This document shows, piece by piece, positions 59,422 through 64,000 of a DNA stretch of 64,000 bases; position 1 is the stretch's first letter, and every line of letters starts with the position of its first letter. The DNA is taken from assembly GCA_965248605.1 (NCBI GenBank), contig CBDFJV010000007.1, forward strand, positions 2,914,001-2,978,000, read 5' to 3'. The position numbers and the translations under genes were made by a program. The notes beneath the pieces are model-generated. The model saw only the letters and a list, made by a program, of their open reading frames with translations. It was not told the origin of the DNA and searched no databases. The DNA comes from CAUZJF01 sp965248605. Lineage in GTDB: Bacteria > Chloroflexota > Dehalococcoidia > Lucifugimonadales > CAUZJF01.

Positions 59422-59856
59422 ATGATCACCGGCATGAACCACACGGGGTTCGTCGTCAAGGACCTGGAACGCTCGATGAGGTTCTACCGGGAAGTCATAG
59501 GCTTCGAGCTGGTCCGGCTCGTCGAGCGCACCGGGGCACCGATCTCTCAGGTGGTGGGCTACAAAGACGCTCACCTGCGGGCCGCGCTCCTGTCTCTAGG
59601 CGGCGACCACCTGCTGGAGCTGGTCGAGTACCACAATCCGCCGGCTTCTGACAGGCCGACCGAAGAGCGCGCGGTCCTCGGTGCCGGTCACGTCGCCTTT
59701 ACCGTCGACGACATCAACGAGACATATCGGGACCTGACAAGTAAGGGGGCCGTGGCGCTGAATCCACCGGCGTGGGTGGCGCCCGATCGAGCGGCGTGCT
59801 ACATGCAGGACCCGGACGGGAACTGGATCGAGCTCATCCAGACCAACGAAGCCTAG
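59422..59856 (+). CDS. VOC-superfamily protein (glyoxalase/dioxygenase fold)
   Basis: A 144-residue paired beta-alpha-beta protein with the metal positions of the superfamily: His in GMNHTGFVV, Glu in HLLELVEYHN, His in GAGHVAFTVDD and Glu in GNWIELIQ. Reactions in the group include glyoxalase I, epimerase and resistance functions; substrate unknown. GGAGG upstream. Converges on the adenosine deaminase gene with a 4-bp overlap. Confidence 0.87.
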   Translation: MITGMNHTGFVVKDLERSMRFYREVIGFELVRLVERTGAPISQVVGYKDAHLRAALLSLGGDHLLELVEYHNPPASDRPTEERAVLGAGHVAFTVDDINETYRDLTSKGAVALNPPAWVAPDRAACYMQDPDGNWIELIQTNEA

Positions 59857-60890
59857 GCCGGGCCGCCCGCGTGGGGACTAGCTACCTTGAGCGTGTCAAG
59901 GAGTTCCCTCTTTCGTTCCTCTGTCGTGAACGACGCGACGATCGTGTTCCGAGTGAAGGTTAGCAGGTCTTGCTCTAAGAACCCGAGGCCCTGGGCCAGC
60001 TCGTATTCGCGGCCAATGCTCGTGCCCATTCGGACGGGGTCGTCCGAGTTCAATGTAACCGGCACTCCCGCGTCCACGAGGTTGCGGACAGGATGGGAGT
60101 CGAGGTCGGGCACGGCCCCTAAGACCACGTTCGACGTCAGACAACACTCCACGGTGACGCCGGCATCCACGACCGACTGCAGCAGGTCCGGCGTGTCGGT
60201 GGCGTGAACCGCATGGCCGAGACGGGTGATCCCAGGCGCCCCGAGGGCTCCAGCGATGTTGGCCGACGAGAGCTCGCCCGCGTGCGAGGAAACACCAAGC
60301 CCAGCTCCCGCCGCCCGCTCGGCCCATACGTACGCCTCAGTCCAGCGAGCCTCTCGTTCGTACGGCTCAGGTATGAAGTCGATTCCGGCCAGACCTTCGT
60401 CACGCATGCGAAGGCAGGCTTCGAACATCTCCGTGGCGCCCACTCGCTCGGGCCACAAACCCGTGATAATCGCCTCGGCGTGAAATGTCGGATGGCGAGC
60501 GCGCGCAGCGGTCTCGGCCTCGCGAAACCGCGACATGAATCCCGGCCGCAGGCTCCAGCCGAAGCCGAATCGCATCTCGAAGAGGATGGTCCCCTCTTCT
60601 GCGGCGTCCAGCATGGCGTCGGTCAGCCAGGCCACGAAGTTGGCGTCGTGGTTAAGGGTTTCGATCTGGTCCGGCTCGAACTCTCGGCCCAAGCCGGATT
60701 TGGCCCCTAGCAGGAGATCGAAACGGTCCATCCCCTCTGGTAGCTGGCCGGCTCGTTCGACCTGGGAGTCCCAGTCGTGAGGCATGCGGCCAGCACGGCG
60801 CGCTATGAGCCGCTCGAGTCTGGCCTGCATCTCGGCATGCAGGTGGATGTCGGCCTTTGGGAGCTTCTTGATATCGGTGGATTGGCGCAT
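59853..60890 (-). CDS. Adenosine deaminase-family protein (1)
   Basis: Metal-dependent deaminase of adenosine-type nucleosides, 345 residues. Zn ligands HLH in KADIHLHAEM, His in GVSSHAGELS with Glu as proton donor, H in LGHAVHATDTPD, and Asp in LNSDDPVRMG. The family's C-terminal DLLTFTRNTIVASF segment is present. A tandem copy lies directly upstream (60935-61966). Confidence 0.88.
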   Translation of the reverse strand: MRQSTDIKKLPKADIHLHAEMQARLERLIARRAGRMPHDWDSQVERAGQLPEGMDRFDLLLGAKSGLGREFEPDQIETLNHDANFVAWLTDAMLDAAEEGTILFEMRFGFGWSLRPGFMSRFREAETAARARHPTFHAEAIITGLWPERVGATEMFEACLRMRDEGLAGIDFIPEPYEREARWTEAYVWAERAAGAGLGVSSHAGELSSANIAGALGAPGITRLGHAVHATDTPDLLQSVVDAGVTVECCLTSNVVLGAVPDLDSHPVRNLVDAGVPVTLNSDDPVRMGTSIGREYELAQGLGFLEQDLLTFTRNTIVASFTTEERKRELLDTLKVASPHAGGPA

Positions 60891-60925
60891 ATGTCGGCCA
60901 CCTCGACGGCGAGAACCTGACGTAG

Positions 60926-60946
60926 GGGCTGGTCTCAGACCGGCCC
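60926..60946. repeat. R3-type palindrome at the end of an adenosine deaminase gene
   Basis: GGGCTGGTCTCAGACCGGCC plus C, a variant of the R3 palindrome, overlapping the stop codon of the 60935-61966 gene, so it supplies the last residues GPV. Confidence 0.55.
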
Positions 60947-61966
60947 GTCCGGCTTAGCCGTCGGAAGTGCTCCGAGGAGCGCATTCCTACGCTCCTCTGT
61001 CGTGAACGACGCGACGATCGCGTTCCGAGTGAAGGTTAGCAGGTCTTGCTCTAAGAACCCGAGGCCCTGGGCCAGCTCGTATTCGCGGCCAATGCTCGTG
61101 CCCATCCGCACCGGGTCGTCTGAGTTCAGTGTAACCGGCACTCCCGCGTCCACGAGGGCGCGGATTGGATGGGATTCGAGGTCTGGCACGGCCCCCAGGA
61201 CTACGTTCGACGTCAGACAACACTCCACGGTGACGCCTGCGTCCACGACCGACTGCAGCAGGTCCGGCGTTTCGGTTGCGTGAACTGCGTGGCCGAGACG
61301 GGTGATCCCAGGCGCCCCGAGCGCCCCGGCGATGTTAGCCGACGTGAGCTCTCCCGAGTGGGAGGAGACACCAAGACCGACTTCGACCGCTCGCTCGGCC
61401 CACACGTACGCCTCAGTCCAGTGAGCCTCTCGTTCGTACGGCTCAGGTATGAAGTCGATTCCGGCCAGCCCTTCGTCACGCATGCGAAGGCAAGCCTCGA
61501 ACATCTCCGCCCCTCCCTCCCGCTCGGGCCACACGCCGGTGATAATCGCCTCGGCATGAAAAGCCGGATATTGGGCACGCGCGGCAGCCTCGGCCTCTCG
61601 AAACCGCGCTATTAACCAGGGCTGTGTCACATACCCCATGCCGAAGCGTACTTCGATCAATATTGCTCCATCCTCAGCGGCATCTAGCATAGCGTCCGTC
61701 AGCCAGGCTACGAAGTTCGCTTCGTCGTTCAGGGATTCGATCTGGTCCGGATCGAACTCGGGTCCTAGGCCGTGTTTGGCTACGAGCAAGAGATCGAACC
61801 GGCCCGTCCCTTCTGGGAGTTCGCGGGCTCGCTCGACGCGGGCGTTCCAGTCGTGAGGCGTTCGGCCTGCACGTCGCGCTATGAGCCGCTCGAGCCTTGC
61901 CTGGGTCTCGGCGTGAAGGTGGATGTCGGCCTTTGGAATCGCTTCAAGCTGGGTGGCTGCAGTCAT
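60935..61966 (-). CDS. Adenosine deaminase-family protein (2)
   Basis: Tandem paralogue of the gene downstream, 343 residues. Shares the KADIHLHAET zinc motif, GVSSHSGELT, RLGHAVHATET and LNSDDPVRMG. Stretches of the 3' half (about 61010-61110 against 59940-60040) are almost the same at the DNA level, suggesting recent duplication or gene conversion, while the N-terminal halves differ more. The two may differ in substrate. Confidence 0.88.
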   Translation of the reverse strand: MTAATQLEAIPKADIHLHAETQARLERLIARRAGRTPHDWNARVERARELPEGTGRFDLLLVAKHGLGPEFDPDQIESLNDEANFVAWLTDAMLDAAEDGAILIEVRFGMGYVTQPWLIARFREAEAAARAQYPAFHAEAIITGVWPEREGGAEMFEACLRMRDEGLAGIDFIPEPYEREAHWTEAYVWAERAVEVGLGVSSHSGELTSANIAGALGAPGITRLGHAVHATETPDLLQSVVDAGVTVECCLTSNVVLGAVPDLESHPIRALVDAGVPVTLNSDDPVRMGTSIGREYELAQGLGFLEQDLLTFTRNAIVASFTTEERRNALLGALPTAKPDGPV

Positions 61967-62106
61967 TTCAAGACCTCGTCCCAGGGCGTGCGAGCGCCTT
62001 CGACAGGCTCAGGCTGAGCGGATATTTTCGAGCCATCGTGAGCCCTTCAGCAGGGTCTCCCGGCGCGGGCTCAAAACCGTTCTCTGGTCCCCATACCAAA
62101 CCCTAT

Positions 62107-63549
62107 TCAACTGAACCGCAATCCGCGTTGATTTCCGAAGGCCCGGTTCGGTCGTGGGTAGGGCGACTCCTCGGGGGCGGGCATGCCGATCAGGCGATCG
62201 CCGTCGGTCCACCGCCGGTCGTCGCCGTACATTCTCTGGAGGAGCACGTCGGTCAGCTCATGAAGTACGGTCGAGTACCCGGGGTCATCCGACACGTCCT
62301 GTAGCTCGTCGGGGTCGTCGTCGAGGTCAAAGAGCTGCACCACGTTGCCGGCCGGGTAGTAGATGAGCTTGTGGCGCGTGTCCCGCACCATTCGCGTGGC
62401 GGTGTCATTGTCGTCGTGCAGGCCGTAAATGTGGTCGCGGCGGCGCTCGCCGATCAGAGAAAGCCCCTCCACAGTCAGCGGTACGGGGATGTCGCATAGC
62501 TCCATGAGGGTAGGGAAGACATCGGCCTGAATCGCCAGGCGGTCGTCTCTGATTCCTTTGCCGACGTCGTCGCGACTCGCCTGAGGCATCAGCACCATCG
62601 GGATCTTCGCCGAGTGCTCGTAGAATAGCTTCTTGGCATACAGCCCGTGGTTACCGAGCATGTCGCCGTGGTCGCAGGTGAACATGATTATCGTGTCGTC
62701 GAGCAGCCCTTCCTCTCGGAGCAGTCCGATGACCAGACGTATCTGGTGGTCTACGTGTGTGCAGAGGGCGTAGAACGCCTGCCTCGCCAGACGAATCGCA
62801 CTTTCCGGGTAGGAGTCTCGACCTAGCGGCCTCGCTCGAAGGGCATGAGGGAGCTGGTCTGGGTCCCGCGCCCATTCGCCCATGAACGGCATGTCGATAT
62901 CGAGGTGCCGGTACATCTCGAGGTACTCGGCCAGTGGCGCAAGCGGCGGATGGGGGTGGTTGAACGACATGTACCAGAACGAGGGCCGTGTCGGGTCCCG
63001 CCGTACGATGAACTTACTCATCTCCCGGACCGTCCAGTTGGTCACGTGAAGGTGCTCCGGTAGATGCCAGGGGCGGACGAGGTACTCGTTGTTCGAAAGC
63101 CCGTGCCCTAGCTCCTGGCCCGAGTAACCCTGCTCGTGCAGGAACAGCTCGTAATCGTCTTTCATCATGCCGAGATGGTGACGCCCCTCCTCGTTGAGTA
63201 TGACGTCGTCGAAGCCGATGCGATCGCGCTGGGGGTACACGTGGAGCTTCCCCACCGCGTAGGCCTGGTAGCCGGCGTCCCGGAACGTCTGCGCCAGAGT
63301 CGGGAGCTCCGGCATCCCGAGTTGCTCGCTGAAGAGGTGGTCGCCGTGGCTACGGGCCTCGGCGCCAGTCATGAGCTCCCGCCGAGCCGGGACGCAGGAC
63401 GGAGTCGTCGTGTAGGCGTTGGTGTACGCGACGCCGTTAGCGACGAGCTGGTCCAGCGTCGGCGTCAGAACCGTCGGATGTCCCAGAGTGCCGATGAGCT
63501 GGCCGCTCCAGTGGTCGACGCAGATTAGCAGTACGTTTGGCCTGGGCAT
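62107..63549 (-). CDS. Sulfatase (formylglycine-dependent, alkaline-phosphatase superfamily)
   Basis: A 480-residue type I sulfatase. Metal-binding Asp in NVLLICVDHWSG, the formylglycine site TPSCVPARRELMTG (Cys-x-Pro-x-Arg), SHGDHLFSE, FYMSFNHPHPP, and a second metal site MFTCDHGDMLGNHGLYAKK. No signal peptide is seen, so it may be cytoplasmic. Hydrolyses sulfate esters of sugars or other metabolites. Needs a formylglycine-generating enzyme encoded elsewhere. Confidence 0.9.
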   Translation of the reverse strand: MPRPNVLLICVDHWSGQLIGTLGHPTVLTPTLDQLVANGVAYTNAYTTTPSCVPARRELMTGAEARSHGDHLFSEQLGMPELPTLAQTFRDAGYQAYAVGKLHVYPQRDRIGFDDVILNEEGRHHLGMMKDDYELFLHEQGYSGQELGHGLSNNEYLVRPWHLPEHLHVTNWTVREMSKFIVRRDPTRPSFWYMSFNHPHPPLAPLAEYLEMYRHLDIDMPFMGEWARDPDQLPHALRARPLGRDSYPESAIRLARQAFYALCTHVDHQIRLVIGLLREEGLLDDTIIMFTCDHGDMLGNHGLYAKKLFYEHSAKIPMVLMPQASRDDVGKGIRDDRLAIQADVFPTLMELCDIPVPLTVEGLSLIGERRRDHIYGLHDDNDTATRMVRDTRHKLIYYPAGNVVQLFDLDDDPDELQDVSDDPGYSTVLHELTDVLLQRMYGDDRRWTDGDRLIGMPAPEESPYPRPNRAFGNQRGLRFS

Positions 63550-63597
63550 GTTGCTGACTGCGTGAAACGTAAAACGTAAATATGCAGAGGGGCTCTT

Positions 63598-64000
63598 TTA
63601 CGCTTTACGCTCCTCTTCCTCTCCCTGTTCCGATTCTTCAGCAATAATCGGCACTTCTGGCTGTGACTTCTCGCTCCACTCGCTGTAGAAGTATTTGAAC
63701 ACGTCACGTGCAACGCCCGTCATGGGCACCGCGGCGATAACTCCGAAGACGCCGAAGGTCTCGCTCGCCACCATCAGGGCCACCATGATAATCGCGGGAT
63801 GCAGGTTGATGGCATTGCTGTGTATGCGTGGCACAAGCAGCGAGTTCTCGATCAGTTGGACCCCGAAGTAGATCAGGACGACCCAGACTATGTCCGACGG
63901 CGACGTCGCCAGCGTGACGAGAACACCGGGGATCGCTCCGAGCAGTGGTCCAACGACGGGCACCAGCTCGAAGACACCGGCAACTACCCCTAGGATTACC
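63598..64000 (-). CDS. AI-2E family transporter (PerM-like), partial
   Basis: The window holds the last 134 codons; the 5' part is past the right edge. Seen are GVFELVPVVGPLLGAIPGVL, VWVVLIYFGVQLIENSLLVP, NLHPAIIMVALMVASETFGV and AAVPMTGVARDVFKYFY, typical of the last membrane helices of AI-2E/PerM proteins, followed by an acidic tail (SEQGEEEERKA). Exports or exchanges small molecules or ions. Confidence 0.87.
   Translation of the reverse strand, partial: VILGVVAGVFELVPVVGPLLGAIPGVLVTLATSPSDIVWVVLIYFGVQLIENSLLVPRIHSNAINLHPAIIMVALMVASETFGVFGVIAAVPMTGVARDVFKYFYSEWSEKSQPEVPIIAEESEQGEEEERKA

Noticed and set aside
1..64000. CRISPR array, rRNA or tRNA genes
   Set aside because: No regularly spaced identical repeats with unique spacers, and no tRNA- or rRNA-like sequence noticed by eye; a covariance-model search would be needed to exclude short RNA genes.

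Overview
The window is a GC-rich bacterial chromosome segment of about 64 kb. Overall gene content suggests a Chloroflexota bacterium of the Dehalococcoidia/SAR202 type: an enolase-superfamily enzyme, three Gfo/Idh/MocA oxidoreductases, tandem phytanoyl-CoA dioxygenases, a CocE hydrolase, a sulfatase, a Rex repressor next to citrate synthase, and many TTG/GTG starts. This placement is an inference from gene content; no rRNA or tRNA gene was seen to confirm it. About 55 genes are on both strands in short operons separated by intergenic DNA rich in small repeats.

Region 1 (1-5.3 kb): an aminotransferase overlapping an enolase-family gene, a VapBC-type pair, rex divergent from citrate synthase with a readable Rex operator and promoters, a small Cys-rich protein and a strong terminator. 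Region 2 (5.3-15.5 kb) is accessory and heavily rearranged. A midA-type methyltransferase is followed by a MNT-HEPN toxin-antitoxin pair whose HEPN gene is cut by a 2,487-bp IS21-family element with a 6-bp target duplication, then by a second, truncated midA 3' end. Next comes an ImmA/IrrE peptidase downstream of an HTH + HD-phosphohydrolase gene. That gene is broken twice by identical 123-bp MITE-like elements, each flanked by CTAG; a third copy lies 12 bp before a threonine dehydratase start codon. Removing the elements on paper restores one 631-codon frame.

Region 3 (15.5-32.6 kb): uvrA, sugar or polyol-type oxidoreductases, a response regulator with an in-frame TGA, a degraded VapBC pair, CocE hydrolase, 3-hydroxybutyrate dehydrogenase, a DapA-like aldolase, a TIM-barrel glycosidase-like protein, an alkaline-phosphatase-superfamily protein, and an ACT-domain/GlnE-like nucleotidyltransferase chimera. 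Region 4 (32.6-47.8 kb): a lipoprotein 5'-nucleotidase that separates a flavoprotein gene from a relic of a homologous 5' end, an SGNH lipoprotein, a sialidase-like protein, two PhyH dioxygenases, an RND efflux pump, an SRPBCC protein with a protein-tyrosine-phosphatase-like protein, and a third MocA-type oxidoreductase.

Region 5 (47.8-64 kb): an NfeD-SPFH membrane pair, a 3-hydroxyacyl-CoA dehydrogenase, a serine-recombinase relic with an excisionase-like protein, HAD hydrolase, DUF1801 and DUF559 proteins, a heterodimeric ABC exporter with a possible attenuated leader, a VOC protein, tandem adenosine deaminases, a sulfatase and a partial AI-2E transporter. Much of the catalogue looks like scavenging of sugars, nucleosides, esters, sulfate esters and fatty or branched acids. 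The most notable features are the dispersed repeat families and the repeated disruption of toxin and defence-like genes by transposition.
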